From Jaapia argillacea MUCL 33604 (taxonomy: Eukaryota; Basidiomycota; Agaricomycetes; Jaapiales; Jaapiaceae), in contig KL197714.1 of the NCBI GenBank assembly GCA_000697665.1, positions 396,596 through 460,595 on the forward strand: 64,000 nt of DNA, given 5' to 3'. The translations under genes and the position numbers were made by a program. Position 1 is the stretch's first letter, and each line of letters opens with the position of its first letter. Positions 1-11,892 of the stretch are shown in pieces. The notes beneath the pieces were generated by a model that saw only the letters and a list, made by a program, of their open reading frames with translations, was not told the DNA's origin and did no database searches.

Positions 1-592
1 ATTCTCCGAGTCATCGAAGCTATCCCTGTATATGTGAGACCGGGGTCGCGGTGGACGTCGATCCGTCGGCGCTGGGGCGAGTTCGACTTGACGGTGGCGC
101 TAGGCAAGTCTTCGAGCTGATAAAATCGGATAGCACACACAGACAATGCGAAGAGTTAATGGCGAGCATCAGAAATTGGATAATTACTCGGCCTTGGGTC
201 GGGTAAGCAAGTCTGTGCGTCGTGGGCATTGTGGCGTCGAACACAGCCACTATATCTCAGGCACGCCCCGAGGCCGAAGCGAATCAACCAATCATCAGCT
301 GCCCAGCTCTGGTGGCCAGACGCCATGGACTCATTGCTCTCGAAGCTTACCATCCAACGGAATTATGTTCGCCTCGAGGCTTACAAGGCCTATGAATCAA
401 GCGAATCAAGCTTACCTTTCCTCACAATGACCGAGCCGACCGTCTCTTTCGCTTTGCCACCGCAGTTGGTGGGTTAAAAGGATTCGAGTTTGGTGAGTAT
501 CATCCATCATTCTACACATTCTGGGTTCCTCACTTCTACTTTCTTACCCACTCATATAGGACCCATTTCTCCCAATTCCTCTCCATTCCAAC
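1..592. other. Left-edge stretch without a recognised gene
   Basis: No reading frame here gives a recognisable protein. Short open frames on both strands overlap each other and lack motifs. The last part, about 480-592, is pyrimidine-rich and leads into the start codon of the DUF4336 gene, so it probably holds that gene's promoter and 5' UTR. The far left could be the end of a neighbouring gene lying mostly outside the window. Confidence 0.4.
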
Positions 593-1941
593 ATGTCTGA
601 TATTGTGATTCGTCAAGTGAGTTTCATGTGGATCCTGTCGATGAGCGTAATGTTGACATCAAGCTATCTTCGAACCATGTAGTTGACTCCCGATATTTCG
701 ATCTTCTCTCGGTAAGTGTGTTGAAACTCCACGTTCCTTTTGATATTGTATTCTTATCGTCCGTACCGCAGTCCCTTCGCTCGTTTTGGTTTTTTGCCAT
801 GGGGTGGTCGATCAACCGCCATCAAGTTATCCAACGGACATGTTTGGGTTCTCGCCTCGACACCTCTTTCAGAAGAGACCAAGTCAACCATTGACGCGAT
901 GGGTGAAGTGAAGTTAGTCCCACTGTCTTTCACTTTCCTTGTCAGAATTCTGACTTGGTATTTTCATGATAGATACATTGTTTCTCCCGATTCTCTTCAT
1001 CACCTCTTCTTGGGTGAGGTCAACCGTAACTGGTATCCCTCGAGAGATTATTGATTGACCTGCCACATCAGCCGAATTCAAGAAAGCTTATCCAGAAGCG
1101 AAGTTGATTGGCGTCGCACCACTTGTTGAGAGGAAGAAGGCTGAGGGTTTGACTCTTGATGGAGGTGAGTACTCACATCACCACCACCATCTTCTGAGAT
1201 TAGCACTAACACCGCGGCGTCCAGCTTACGGCGCAGATCCTGCTGATACGAAATATGGGTTCGAAGACGATGTAAGTTCACCGCCCTCCATCCCTGTCAT
1301 TAACCAACCTAAATATCTCGCAATGCGACGTAGATCTCAGCTTGGTGAGAACCCATCCCAGCCTTCTTTCGAAAAGAGGACGAAACACATTCTGAGATTT
1401 ACCCTCCAGTCATTTCCCGGGACACGCAAATAGCGACGTGGCCTTCCTTCACAAACCTTCTAAAACCCTCATCGAAGCAGACCTTCTCTTCAACCTTCCT
1501 GCAACGGAACAGGTGCGCCCTCCAATTCCCTTTCATAGAGCAATCAGCTAAGGTTTTGCCGGCTCTCGCTAGTACTCGAAATCCAAGAGCTCCGCGAGCA
1601 ACTTCATCGCCAATCGCCTCAATCCCTTCAGCGGCCTTCACAAGACCCTGATTGGCGGTGTCATCAAGGATAAAGTGTGCGTATGTCCGCCGCATCTAAA
1701 TGATGTAGTCCGTTGAGGAAACTGGTTTATAGAACGATGACGCGAGACGCGAAGACTGTCGAAAGCTGGGACTTTGATCGAATCATCCCTTGTCATGGAG
1801 TGAGTCGCGCGTCCGCTCTCGTATTCTTGTAGTGGGTCGGAATGAATGGCTGACAGTTGACTGGCGTTGGTTTTACAGGATGTGATTGAGACAGGAGGGA
1901 AGAAAGCGTGGCAGTCTGCTTACAGTAAACTCCTTGTCTGA
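593..1941 (+). CDS. DUF4336 family protein (copy 1)
   Basis: This is a multi-exon gene of the DUF4336 family, proteins of unknown function that look like degenerate metallo-beta-lactamase-fold hydrolases. The first exon is tiny (ATG at 593, reading MSDIVIRQ, then GTGAGT). Removing short GT-AG introns gives one continuous protein. Its motifs in order are TPDISIFSR, FGFLPWGGRSTAIKLSNG, SPDSLHHLFLG, AEFKKAYPEAKLIG, a central ISACDVAFLHKPSKTLIEAD block, and a C-terminal FDRIIPCHGDVIETGGKKAW. The paired His of DSLHH and the His of IPCHG sit where metal ligands are expected in that fold; this is inference. There is no signal peptide, so it is probably cytosolic. A close paralog lies at 14657-16514 on the other strand with the same motif order. 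Intron removal is by eye, but phase is kept at every join and each join restores a motif seen in the paralog. Confidence 0.8.
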
Positions 1942-4195
1942 TTTCGGCTTGTTTGTCCCTCTGTCTTCGTCTCGGACGGCGTATGTTACCAGGTATGTCG
2001 TTTTTCAGTGAGATAGGACGCGACTTAATGATCCTTACAGATAGTCATTTAGCGTACTTGCCACTTGTGTAATTCTAACCCTTACCATTTCATTACTCCC
2101 CTTGCGATCTGCCGAGGATTGAGGCAAGAAGGAAGCGATCCAAATGAGGCAACTGGAGGCCAGGAGCGTCTCGTTCAGTGTGTTCAGCGTCGTTTCATCT
2201 TGTGTGCGCATCCAGTGAAGTGTCATTCCGGGCGGATCTCCTTCCCGAGAGCACATCTTTGTTATCTGATAACACCTCGTGAGTCTATTTTGTTTCCGTT
2301 TCCTTCTACAGGATTGACGACGCTGACCAGTAACTCGTGAACCTCGCTTAGAAGCGATCGAACTCAGCACTTTCGGGCATTCGGGCTTTGGAATCTTGTG
2401 GGGCTTTTTCCCGCCTCCCGCGAAGCGACAGGAGTCGATCAAGCAGAGCCAAGTGGTTCCTTGGACCTGTATGTACGAGCCATGCATGTCCATCTAAGTT
2501 AACCAATTCTCCTACTCAGGCACCCAAGCGGGTGCACAAACGCTTCTCTGAGTTTATCTGCCGGCGGCTCCAGTCTGCATGACGTCGAACTCGCCTCAAC
2601 CTCGCGATCTGATATATGTTCTATGTATGGTGAGTGCACTTTCAACCCCATGTTTCTCGGCTTAAACCATTCATACTCAGTGCTTTCCGGGATTCGGGTT
2701 CGCATTAGTTCTACGCACCAACTTTCGTTTATCCGAACCTGCCAGCTGGCGCCTTCCTGCAATCACTCTACACTCCGGTGATCAGGAACCTACCCGAAAT
2801 AAAACAAGCATGATCCGCACCCTTGATCCAGACTCCCTGAGCCAGAAATAGGACTGCTGGATACGCTATGGTTTGAGTTACTCAGAGTTGCTGGGTCCCT
2901 TGTCGGGTCTGGCGGTGACCGACTATATGGCGGCTCATCTCCATTCCGCTCGTTGCTTTCATGTTAAACCTCACTCTGTCACTCTTACCCCGCGTGCACG
3001 CTTGTCGGTGAGTCGCATCCTATTCCGCGGAGCTTCTCTGACCTGGCGAATACCTCTCGTTTCGATCGTAGATGAAGAGGCGATGTGGCATGCGGACCCG
3101 CTCAGAGCTTTCGCCTAAGCCCAATCGCGACTTTGGGTATGATAACCATCGTCCCATTCGCCATAAACCGGATCCTCTCATTTCCGAATCAACCTCGTTG
3201 CATGCATTTACCATTGCTGTGGTTTCGTCGTCTGTGTAAGGTGTTCCCTAACACCTGGCGATCCTACTCTGAGTATCCCCCTTCACCCTGGCACGTCCAG
3301 ACCGGCCTCCGGGAGCCGTATGCCTCTACTCCGAATGGGTTTGCAAGGTTAACGACACCAAATTCGTATTGGTTACTCAGTAATCTGAGTGACGAGAGTA
3401 CGTATGGCTACTGGCTGGTGACCGTTCTCCGGTCCTGATGATGGGGTGCATGGAGACAACGCAGAGCCTCAGGATATGCCGAACATGGGGTGTTTCTCGC
3501 TTGCATTCGACTTTGACTTGACATGGGTCGTCCGCACTGCCAAAACATGGGAGTTCATTTTCTGTCCACCACCTTGGTGAAATTGGATGATCGTGGAATA
3601 TCCGATGCAGTTCGACAAGTAGTTGTCCTATTGTCAGCTTGGGAACGTCTCCCTGCAATGACAGGGGAAGTCACCTAGTGGTGAACTGGCGTGGTCTAAC
3701 TTGCCCTGCAAACCCACTCCCTCACCTTCTCGTCTTTTCTCGAAAGTAACTCTCCCCACTAGAAGTCGTAACCACAATACACGAATTTATATTCGTGGCA
3801 AGTCGAGCTTTGCAAGATGGCGAATACACTGAAGAAATATACGTGCTCGTCGTCAGCTTCACGTCACGACTTATTTTTATCCACACTCTAAAGACGAACT
3901 CATCGATCATGAACGGAGACGAAGTTTTCCAATTTGTTTGGATTTCATCTAGTACAAAGCAAAGGACGCGGAACACAGAAATGACGGAACAAGATCTAAA
4001 CGAACTCTGATAGCGTGTACTAGGATAAGGGATCTCAATGCAAAAGGTGATACAAATGATAGGGTATGACATTCTTTATAAGTCCGAACTCGCCAGCATG
4101 CTTCCACTTTAGGCGCCCCCCACGTCCGGAATATGTTCGAGCCCCACTAGTCGACTCTGAGTTTTCGCGGGCTGTAGTACAACAATGATCGATCA
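1942..4195. other. About 2.2 kb with no recognised gene
   Basis: Between the stop of DUF4336 copy 1 and the stop of FTR1 I see no convincing coding region. The longest frames (about 150 codons at 2035-2493 minus and about 117 codons at 3085-3438 plus) have no recognisable motif, no paralog in the window and mostly lack a sensible ATG. Several GTGAGT and GTATGT sites are scattered around, so an unknown spliced or non-coding transcript cannot be excluded. Confidence 0.4.
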
Positions 4196-5773
4196 TTATT
4201 GAGGCAAGGTTTCCTTCTGTTCTCGTAAATGTCGTCTTTCGATCGCGAGTTTAGACTCGTGGCCAAGGATTTTTGTGCGGCCCTGCCAACAAAAGTCGAT
4301 CACGATCAGAACCCATATCGCCGTATACCCCGAAATTCACGAAGAGGTATGGAATGATGGTACTCACCTCCTTGTACTTCATATGAACGAGTGTCGCGAC
4401 AACTGCTATCCAATAGAAGACGTATGACAACACCGAGCCCACTGACAGCCAACATCAAGTTAGCAGAGAAGGAGGGGAGAGGGGAGGAGAGCGGCTCACG
4501 TGTAGCACTATTAGTCCAACCAAAAATAGCACCGAATATTAACCACCCTTGTCCGTCAAAGTTGTTATCAGGGTTACAACAATCCAAATGCCAGACGTTC
4601 CCCCGAACGTTGAAAGATCCCGGTCCGTCGCCTGATACATCATCTACATCGGCTCCGAGCCTTGATCGAGAAGAAGCAAGTGCTTGTTAGATGGGGATTG
4701 GAAGTGGGGGGAGGGTGACGTACAAAGTGTTGAATGCATGTTCTTGGAATGCCCAGATGGCTTTTGAGAATAGACCAGCGCCGATGAGGAGGATGAAGTT
4801 GGTCATGACCACCAAGAATACTCTCAACGCTAAGGTTACCCCAATACCCCATCAGTTTCATGCCGAGACCGCAACGAGGAAAGAAGATACTCACTCGTCC
4901 GACTAGCAAAAGCATAAATCAAGAATCCACAGCCGACCCCACAAACCAACCCTGCAATAGCAGCGATGGGGATGGAAGTGGCCGGTTGGCCGAGTGAGAC
5001 ACCGCCTACGAAGATGACTGCTTCCATTCCTTCGCGGAGGACGGTGATCATTGGAAGGATGAGAAGGATCCATTTGCCTGTTCGGGTTCGAGAGTCTACC
5101 TCTGGGTGAAAGGTATGATGTGTCAATAGGGAAAGGGCAGGAGGGGCGAAGGGAAGGCAGACAGACTTTTGCCTTCGAATGCTCGTTGGAGTTTGACGCG
5201 CCATTTAGCCTTGGCGCGATCGAGTTTGAGCATTGTGATTCCCATTACGAAGATCATAAAGGATGCGATTAATTCGAAGATTCCTAGAGAGGTTGTGTTG
5301 GAATATGTGGAGAAAAGAGAGGGGGAGGGCGTTACCTTCCCATAGCTCCTCGGATTTCGCCCACAAATTTGATGCTTGAGTAAACCAGACAGCGATGAAA
5401 GCTGCGCCGATGGCGAGGGCAATCCCAAGGCCGATACCAGCTCCCAGGAAGATCTTGTGAGGAAAGTTAGGTCATGAGGAAGGTGGATTGTGCGAGGCCA
5501 ACCCACTTGTATGCGTAGCTTCCGCTCCAGCCTCTGAGAAGTGAGGGTCGGACTTGCACTGTCCTCGCTCTCACCATCCCCCTTCTCAGCAGTGGCCCCC
5601 GTGGGCTCTTCGGACGTGACGATGGTGGCCACCCCATCTTGGCTCAATTTCGCAGGATCAGTCCCGACGATCTGCTTGACGAGACCGAGTAGAACAGAAA
5701 CGATGATAGCAGCCTCGAGAGTCTCACGAAAGACGATGAAGAAGATGGGGACTGAGAAGAGCTCCTTGATCAT
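4196..5773 (-). CDS. FTR1: High-affinity iron permease FTR1
   Basis: Plasma-membrane permease of the reductive iron uptake system; it takes Fe(III) produced by the FET3 ferroxidase and moves it into the cell. The N-terminus reads FSVPIFFIVFRETLEAAIIV, with the first iron-binding R-E-x-L-E motif. A second motif, REGMEAVIFVGG, lies in the middle of the protein. Several hydrophobic membrane segments follow, including IFLGAGIGLGIALAIG, IAAIAGLVCGVGCGFLIY and a terminal SVLSYVFYWIAVVATLVH. A Cys-Cys-bearing loop (HLDCCNPDNNFDG) precedes the last helix, and the short cytosolic tail ends ETLPQ. The gene has about seven short introns. I chose the ATG at 5773 because family members begin a few residues before FSVPIFF; an in-frame ATG at 5818 would add 15 residues. 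It is divergent from FET3 with a 1 kb shared promoter, the classical fungal arrangement. Confidence 0.93.
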
Positions 5774-5968
5774 CTTTGCTGAAGACTGGGGGGGAAGCTG
5801 GTGGGGAAATCCTGTCATGACGGGTCTGGATGCTTGGTTTTTATTTGACAGCAGATGGGTATTCGAGGAGCCGGAATGGAACGACCAAATGTCCTGGAGA
5901 TGATGTCGGAGGGCGAGGTGGTGATCGAGTTTCCCGACTCGAGATTTTCCATTTTTTTGAAATGTGTA

Positions 5969-5977
5969 ATCTGATAA
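5969..5977 (+). promoter_or_regulatory. ATCTGATAA, iron-GATA-type site
   Basis: Exact match to ATCWGATAA, the consensus described for fungal iron-regulatory GATA factors such as SreA/SRE and Urbs1. It lies about 150-200 bp upstream of the FTR1 start. The match is seen directly; its use is inferred. Confidence 0.55.
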
Positions 5978-6405
5978 TTCGAGAACTCAGAGATCGGTGG
6001 CCGCGCTATTTTTGGGTTGACAACGTTATGCATCTAATCAGATATGGGTTTTGATTGTGATAAGATGCCCGTGCTGATGCCCCTTCCTGATCCGACCTGC
6101 AAGTCGAGACCAACGGGAAGCACCAAGTTTCGACATCAGCCCACGGCGATCGAGCAACGTGAAAAAGCAGAGGTACTTTGGCCAGGGCTTGGAAATGCAG
6201 ACGAAACTCAATGAATTGGTGTGTTGGAAGGAATTTACAGCATTATTCAACGGCCCTTGTAACGGGCACGTAAAGTCAACGAAAGAGCCTGGTTGACAGA
6301 CGACGGGGAGAAGACGACGGACCGGATAGACTCGCGTGGCGTTGTCCAGGGGTCCAGAGAGACCGGATGGCATAGCCCGAACAACCTTATTGAACGTTAC
6401 TGAGT

Positions 6406-6414
6406 ATCAGATAA
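6406..6414 (+). promoter_or_regulatory. ATCAGATAA, iron-GATA-type site
   Basis: Second exact ATCWGATAA match, about 400 bp upstream of the FET3 start codon. With the site at 5969 it brackets the centre of the bidirectional promoter. The match is seen directly; function is inferred. Confidence 0.55.
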
Positions 6415-6815
6415 AGCCGAATCCCTCCGTTGCAAGTTAATTGGTCCACTGTTCGTCTCCGTGTAAGAATGCTTGAGCGCTTCGTATCCGATTAAAATTG
6501 CATGCGCGACTGCAGCTGATCGTCTAGCCTGCTCGTCTCTGCCTCTCGTCGTCCGACGCAAGCCTGTTCCAGCTCCACGTTTTCTCTCTTTCTTACTCGT
6601 GGTTTTTTTGCGCCCGACAACGCATCAGATTTTGCGCCCACTCTGGTCCGACTGAGACGCTCTCCAGTTTCGTCCATCTTATCTCAGTCCTGCCATAATC
6701 TAATCAGATTTCTCCCCCCGTCCCTCCCGCTTTTTTCTTCCCCTAATAAACCCCTCCACGCTGGCATTCCGACCCCTTGCACACCTCCTGCCCTAAAGCT
6801 CGTTGACTGGGAAGG

Positions 6816-9464
6816 ATGTTCACGGCTACCTCCTTAATCCCTGTGTTGTTGGCATCTGTCGCTGGTGTTCGTGCTGGCGTACAGGAACTATGGTGGGACA
6901 TCACCTACGTCAACAACGCCAACCCGGACGGTCTCTTTGAGAGGCGAGTCATCGGTGTGAATGGCACTTGGCCGTGAGTACATCTCCCTGGTCCGGCCTT
7001 GTTCGTTCCCCGTCAGACTGACCCTCGTACTCCAGCCCCCCACCGATCGACGTGCAAGAGACGGATTCACTCATTATTCACGCCAAAAATTTGCTCGACA
7101 CGCCAACGAGTCTCCATCACCACGGCATGTTCTTCAACTCTACCAGTTGGATGGACGGTGCCGTAGGCGTAGCCCAGTGGTAAGTACCTCCGCGAGATCG
7201 AGAAGCCCTCGTCAATCAACCTTTTCCTGACCAAAATAACCCACACACATCCAATCTATTTTCGTGCTTTCTTTCCCTTCTCTCCATCCTGCGTTATGCT
7301 TCCCGCACTGGCTTTTTTCTCACTCTCTGTCCGATCGTATTCGGTGACTAATTGAGTATCCACGCAATTAGCGGCATCCCACCTGGAGACACCTTCGACT
7401 ATGTCGTTCCCATCAATTCTTCTGGACAGACAGGAACGTACTGGGTTCATGCCCATTCTTCGGTACGTACCTCCCGACCTATCACCCCACCCCACCAGCG
7501 TGCATTTTATTACATAAGCGTTCCTGACTGATTGAGTGCGTCTTGTAACTCAGGGTCAGTATGTTGACGGTCTCCGAGCACCTGTGGTCATCCACCCAAC
7601 GAACGAGACTTATAAGTTTGACGACGAGTATACCGTCGTCCTCGGCGACTGGTATCACCAACAACATGATACCCTTATGCAGGAATTCGTCAGCATCGCC
7701 AACCCTGGAGGTGCTGAACCCATTCCTAGTAAGCCTCCGTATTCATTCCTTAGCAAGACGCAAGGATTGATTTGTTCTGCTTGGATGATTTTTAGACGCT
7801 CCTTTGATGTACTTTGCCCACGGTTCTAGTTATCTCCCCCCGATCTCTGGAAAATCTCCCTCTCCCGTCACCGCCGCGACAGGATTCAACGAAAATGCCA
7901 CCATCCCATTCCAACCCGGAAAGACATACAAAATCCGTGTCGTCAACACCGGAGCTTTCGCCATGTTTTACTTTTGGATTGACGGACACGATATGAGCAT
8001 AGTTGAAGTGGATGGGGTGCGTAACACCTCTCCTTCCGGTTTTGTTTGTTTGCGAGATATTGGCGACTGATTTTTGTGTTTGTGTTGGTAGACCGACGTC
8101 CAGGCGCAGCCGGTTGATATGTTGAGTCTTGCCGTCGCTCAACGATACTCTGTTTTGGTTACGGCTCGCAACGACACCTCGGCCAATTGGGCTATTCATG
8201 CCAATATGGACACCATTATGTTCGACAAAGTTCCTGCAGGATTGAACCCTAGTACGTCTCCTCCCGTCTCCTTCGTCCTGGCATTGACGATTACTACCCC
8301 CTCCGTAGATGCCACATCTATCATCACCTATTCCCCCTCCGTCTCCACCACCAACCTCGGTCCCATAACCACCTATACCGATATCAAGGACACCACTCTT
8401 ATCCCATACCAAATCGTCCCTCAACTCCCTCCTTCCACCAAAACTATCGAACTCGAAGTCGTTTTTGATACCATGGCCGATGGTACCAACCGTGCCATGT
8501 TTAACATGCAAACGTACAACTCTCCTTTAGTCCCTGCTGTCTTTTCGGCGTTGAGTATGGGCGAGAACGCTACTGTTGCGGGGGCGTATGGACCTTTGAG
8601 TTTCGTGGTTGACCATTTGGATGTGGTGGATATCGTGTTGAAGAATTCGGATGCTGGGAAACATCCTTTGTGAGTACTCACGTTATATGCGTCGCGCCAT
8701 CGAAGAAACTGATTTGTTGGGTGGGGCTTTTTGTAGCCATCTTCATGGACATAAGATGCAGATCATACATCGAGCTGAAGATTACACTTCGAGTAATACG
8801 AGTCTTAACCCTCCGCTTTCTGAGGGACAAGTCAATCCTCTTCGTCGGGACACGGTGCAAGTTGGTTCTATGGGATCTGTGACCATGCGAATTGTAGCTG
8901 ACAACCCAGGCGTATGGTTCTTCCATTGTACGTACCCTTTTTTCTCTCTCTCCCATTTGTTTGTCATGCTGATATATGCGATGTATGCGGCTAGGTCACA
9001 TTGAATGGCATTTGGAAGTCGGTCTCGCCATCCAGCTCGTCGAAGCACCCTTGGAAGTACAAGCTCGAGTTGCTTCGGGTTCTGTCACACCTCCTCAATT
9101 CATGTATGACCAATGCAAAGCTCTCGGAAAACCTACGAGTGGTAACGCTGCTGGACACAACTCCACTACGGATTTGAGCGGGTTGACAGAAGGACCTTTC
9201 CCACAAAATAATGGGTGGCATGCTAAAGGGATCGGTGCCATGTTCGGGTAAGCTTGCCCTCGCAGTTCTTTTACCCCCAATATGCGCGAAGATGTTAATT
9301 GTGTTTATAGGTGTGTGTTGACGGCGGTGATTGGAATGGTTACCGTTACTTGGTATTCTTTCGGTGGAGATTTGACTGAGGAGGAGATGGAGAGGGAAGC
9401 TCTTACGAAGCAGGAAGCTAAAGAGAGGAAGGGGAGGTTCTTTGGTTTGGTCAAGGCTTCGTGA
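6816..9464 (+). CDS. FET3: Multicopper ferroxidase FET3
   Basis: Cell-surface multicopper oxidase that oxidises Fe(II) to Fe(III) using oxygen and feeds FTR1. The ATG at 6816 opens a signal peptide (MFTATSLIPVLLASVAGVRA). The four copper motifs are all present: SLHHHGMFF, VHAHSSGQYVDGLR, HPFHLHGHKM and WFFHCHIEWHLEVG. The Fet3-typical stretches LGDWYHQQ, NPGGAEPIP and YFWIDGHDMSIVEVDG are also there. The position occupied by Glu185 in yeast Fet3 (SEWYH) is Asp here. A single C-terminal membrane span (IGAMFGCVLTAVIGMVTVTW) follows, then a short charged cytosolic tail. Many NxS/T sites suggest glycosylation. About nine introns are removed; each join restores a conserved block. A laccase is the main alternative, but the membrane anchor and the FTR1 neighbour make Fet3 far more likely. 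Confidence 0.93.
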
Positions 9465-10178
9465 GAGTAGTTTGGTCGTTTGTTTTGTATCGCCTTTTGT
9501 CAATGTAATTAATCGCTTGCATGTTGAGTCGCACCTCGCAAAGAGGGCTGGCTGGTGGTACAACACCGGGCCCTCAAGACTGCTTACTTCCGTACGAAGT
9601 TTCAGGGAAGAAGGCTGGTGCGACAACAACGACGGTACTCCCTTTCGTGGTCAGAAACTCGTCGTGGAGCCGGTTATCTGACAACGCGGCCAGATCGCAG
9701 TTGCAGCCACCAAGCAGCCACTTAACTGCGATGATATCGGTGGTGTCAGGATACTTCCTGCACTCCTATCCCATACTCGCAAGCAAACTTAACCCTCGCC
9801 TTCTGTATGTCTTGTGTGGTCATTCTCCTGACTCTCGTGCCTTGCTAATCCGTCTGTGGCTCGTTGCTATGTCGTTCTGTTGGCATGGACCCATTGCTGT
9901 CGTGCCTTACCAGTCAGTGAGGACCATTGCCATCCTCAAATTTGAAGGTCTATCATCAACCCTAATATCACAAGTTTTCTCAGCAAACTGTTCGGGAACA
10001 CTCTGCATACCTGACTTTTCAAAAGCTCCAAGCCCTCCGATTGATTTCCTTGGATATCTCGTGACAGTCAACTTCACTAAGCACTCGACTTCATGTAGGG
10101 TCGCCGTACACGACGTGAGTGGAAAGACCCTCAAGGCAAATCATTGTGATCACTCATCCTCCCTCCTTCCCCAGCTTT
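9465..10178. other. FET3 3' flank and first repeat-unit leader
   Basis: No gene is recognised. From about 9980 onward the sequence resembles the leaders of the two later F-box units, at about 11740 and 13330 (shared words include CCTCCGATTGATTTCCTTGGATA and GTGAGTGGAAAGACC, each with a few differences). The part between about 9960 and 10110 therefore belongs to the same tandemly duplicated unit. A 235-codon plus-strand frame that starts at 9521 runs into the F-box gene in a different frame and looks fortuitous. Confidence 0.45.
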
Positions 10179-11222
10179 ATGAATACCTCTCCAACAACCA
10201 AAGGTCTCCTGGGATCGAGATCGACTGAGGGAGCCATCAAAGGAATCACAACCTTACCAGTAGAGCTCCACACATCCATCCTCCTCTCCCTCCCCTTCCC
10301 AGATCTTCTATCATCTTATCGACTTTGCTCCTTATGGCGATCCCTAATCCCAACCATCATCGACCCTCACCGCTTACACCTACTTAACCTCGCATTCCTG
10401 CCTCACAAACGTGATCCGTACCCCTACCCAATCACCTTGAGCGTTCGAAACGACTACGTCCAATACATCGAAACGAAACACGGGATCTCGATCCCTGAAG
10501 AATACCGGCTCGTCTTAACCGAATGGCCATTCTCGCACCCACCACTGAATATGACATGGCCCGACGCCCTGCGATTCTTTGCAGATCCAGACAAGGGATG
10601 CAGCTGTGACCGCCGCGGCCATCAATTCATGCATTGTTCTTGTCAGGATAGGGAAGTGGGGAACCAATGGATCGAAGCGTCGAACAGATTACTGGATAAG
10701 ATATATGCGGATGAGGAGCTTGATCTTTACAGTGACCCGTTAGACGACAATTGGAACTGGTTCACTGAGTTACCATATGGCATGATCGATTCCGTCGACC
10801 AAAGGGACAGAATCATCAAACTATTCAAATCTTACCGTTGCTCTCCCCCCACCGCCCCCGATACTCCTCCAGGATCCAAACACACCGGCGCCATCTGGGG
10901 CCACGGAAAAACATACTCCCAGCTCGGTCTCCCCGTCCTCGACTTATCGGCGCGTTTGGTGGATGACAGCACTCCATTCTGGGTCGCGTATCATTTTGGC
11001 AGGACTCACATGATATTGAGAGGAGAGGCGCGTGGGCAGATACACGCTTGTTCGGAGTCTGGTGGCTACGAAGGGTTTATTGCGGAATCTTTCTTTCAGT
11101 GGAATGAGGAAGAAATGGAGGACGATGCTCGAGAAATCCTAAAGGGTGGTGTCCCTCGAACTCCTCGTTGTCTACGCCGCTTCTCAGTTCATCTGCCACA
11201 GGAAGAAAACGCTGGTTGGTAG
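10179..11222 (+). CDS. F-box protein, tandem copy A
   Basis: Single-exon frame of 347 codons. The N-terminal third carries an F-box-like segment (TTLPVELHTSILLSLPFPDL followed by YRLCSLWRSLIPTIID), which normally binds Skp1 in SCF ubiquitin ligases. The rest is specific to this array, with WPFSHPPLNMTWPDALRFF, a Cys-rich patch (CSCDRRGHQFMHCSC), LPVLDLSARLVDD and a near-terminal ESFFQWNEEEMEDDAREIL. No LRR, WD or kelch repeats are visible, so the substrate is unknown. The ATG at 10179 matches copy B; the frame stays open upstream but without ATG. It is the first of three head-to-tail copies (next at 11893 and 13495) and is full length, with a slightly longer C-terminus than copy C. Confidence 0.72.
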   Translation: MNTSPTTKGLLGSRSTEGAIKGITTLPVELHTSILLSLPFPDLLSSYRLCSLWRSLIPTIIDPHRLHLLNLAFLPHKRDPYPYPITLSVRNDYVQYIETKHGISIPEEYRLVLTEWPFSHPPLNMTWPDALRFFADPDKGCSCDRRGHQFMHCSCQDREVGNQWIEASNRLLDKIYADEELDLYSDPLDDNWNWFTELPYGMIDSVDQRDRIIKLFKSYRCSPPTAPDTPPGSKHTGAIWGHGKTYSQLGLPVLDLSARLVDDSTPFWVAYHFGRTHMILRGEARGQIHACSESGGYEGFIAESFFQWNEEEMEDDAREILKGGVPRTPRCLRRFSVHLPQEENAGW

Positions 11223-11892
11223 CGATTCGTCCAGTTGAGGGAGGAGTTTGACACAATCCTCTGTTGAGAGAGCGAATTGCAGAGGGGGATGGACTCGGAG
11301 GCAGTTAAGGAGTTGGACCTCTCTGCATATACATTGACGGGAGTAAGGAGCCTGCGAATATTCGTGGCTGCGACGACCAGATTCTGTTGGCCTGTCGGAC
11401 TCATAACTTGACCCTCTCCTTCGAAATCATTCGGACCGACCAAATTAAACCACTTGCAGGCTCAACACAATGAGCAACCCAGGTTGCCAAATCTGTTCCC
11501 TGCCCCCATTCACTATGTAGTATTCTCGAGCAAGTAGCACCGCGTCCTCCCCATAACAATGATACCTATCGGCGAGGTCCAAGTGTTCCGTCCTGGTATT
11601 CCGAGGTATCAAGCCACCGACTCCAAATCCAATGACATTAAAGACAATACAGTTGATTCGCTCATAACGCTTTCTTTGCATCAGTCTTCATCACATCAAG
11701 GATGTTCCGACCCCCGTGACAAACGCTCTGCACACCTAACGCAGGCTCTTCAAGCTTCAAGCCCTCCGCTTGATTTCCTTGGATACCACACTAGCCTCAC
11801 TACTCAACTTCACGTAGGTCATGCATGACAATATGTGAGTGGAAAGACCGTCAACGATCGTGATCGCTCAGTCTCCCTCCTTTCCCAGCTTT
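11223..11892. other. Spacer between F-box copies A and B with decayed exon
   Basis: This spacer aligns with the spacer between copies B and C. Around 11640-11705 it keeps a worn copy of the last exon of the neighbouring DUF4336 gene; on the minus strand it still reads DVMKTDAKKA before a stop. The piece after it, about 11740-11880, is the repeated leader of the F-box unit. No functional gene is visible. Confidence 0.5.

Larger units (their letters stand above)
5774..6815. promoter_or_regulatory. Shared divergent FTR1/FET3 promoter
   Basis: This roughly 1 kb interval lies between the divergent FTR1 (minus) and FET3 (plus) start codons and holds no convincing gene. It contains several GATA-type sites: two exact ATCWGATAA matches (5969-5977 and 6406-6414), one near match at 6037-6045, a TGATAAG at 6058-6064 and an AGATAAG on the minus strand at about 6678-6684. 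The part next to FET3 is a long pyrimidine-rich tract, typical of fungal core promoters and 5' UTRs. The content fits co-repression of both genes by an iron-responsive GATA factor when iron is plentiful, but binding is inferred. Confidence 0.65.

Noticed and set aside
4080-4150. tRNA-like B-box word (GTTCGAGCC) near 4133
   Set aside because: No matching A box, acceptor stem or terminator could be folded around it; I found no tRNA gene in the window.
7792-8511. 239-codon minus-strand frame inside FET3
   Set aside because: Antisense to strongly conserved FET3 exons and spans its introns; Gly/Asp-rich with no motif.
9521-10228. 235-codon plus-strand frame between FET3 and F-box copy A
   Set aside because: It crosses the repeat-unit leader and enters the F-box gene in the wrong frame; the other units do not keep it open.
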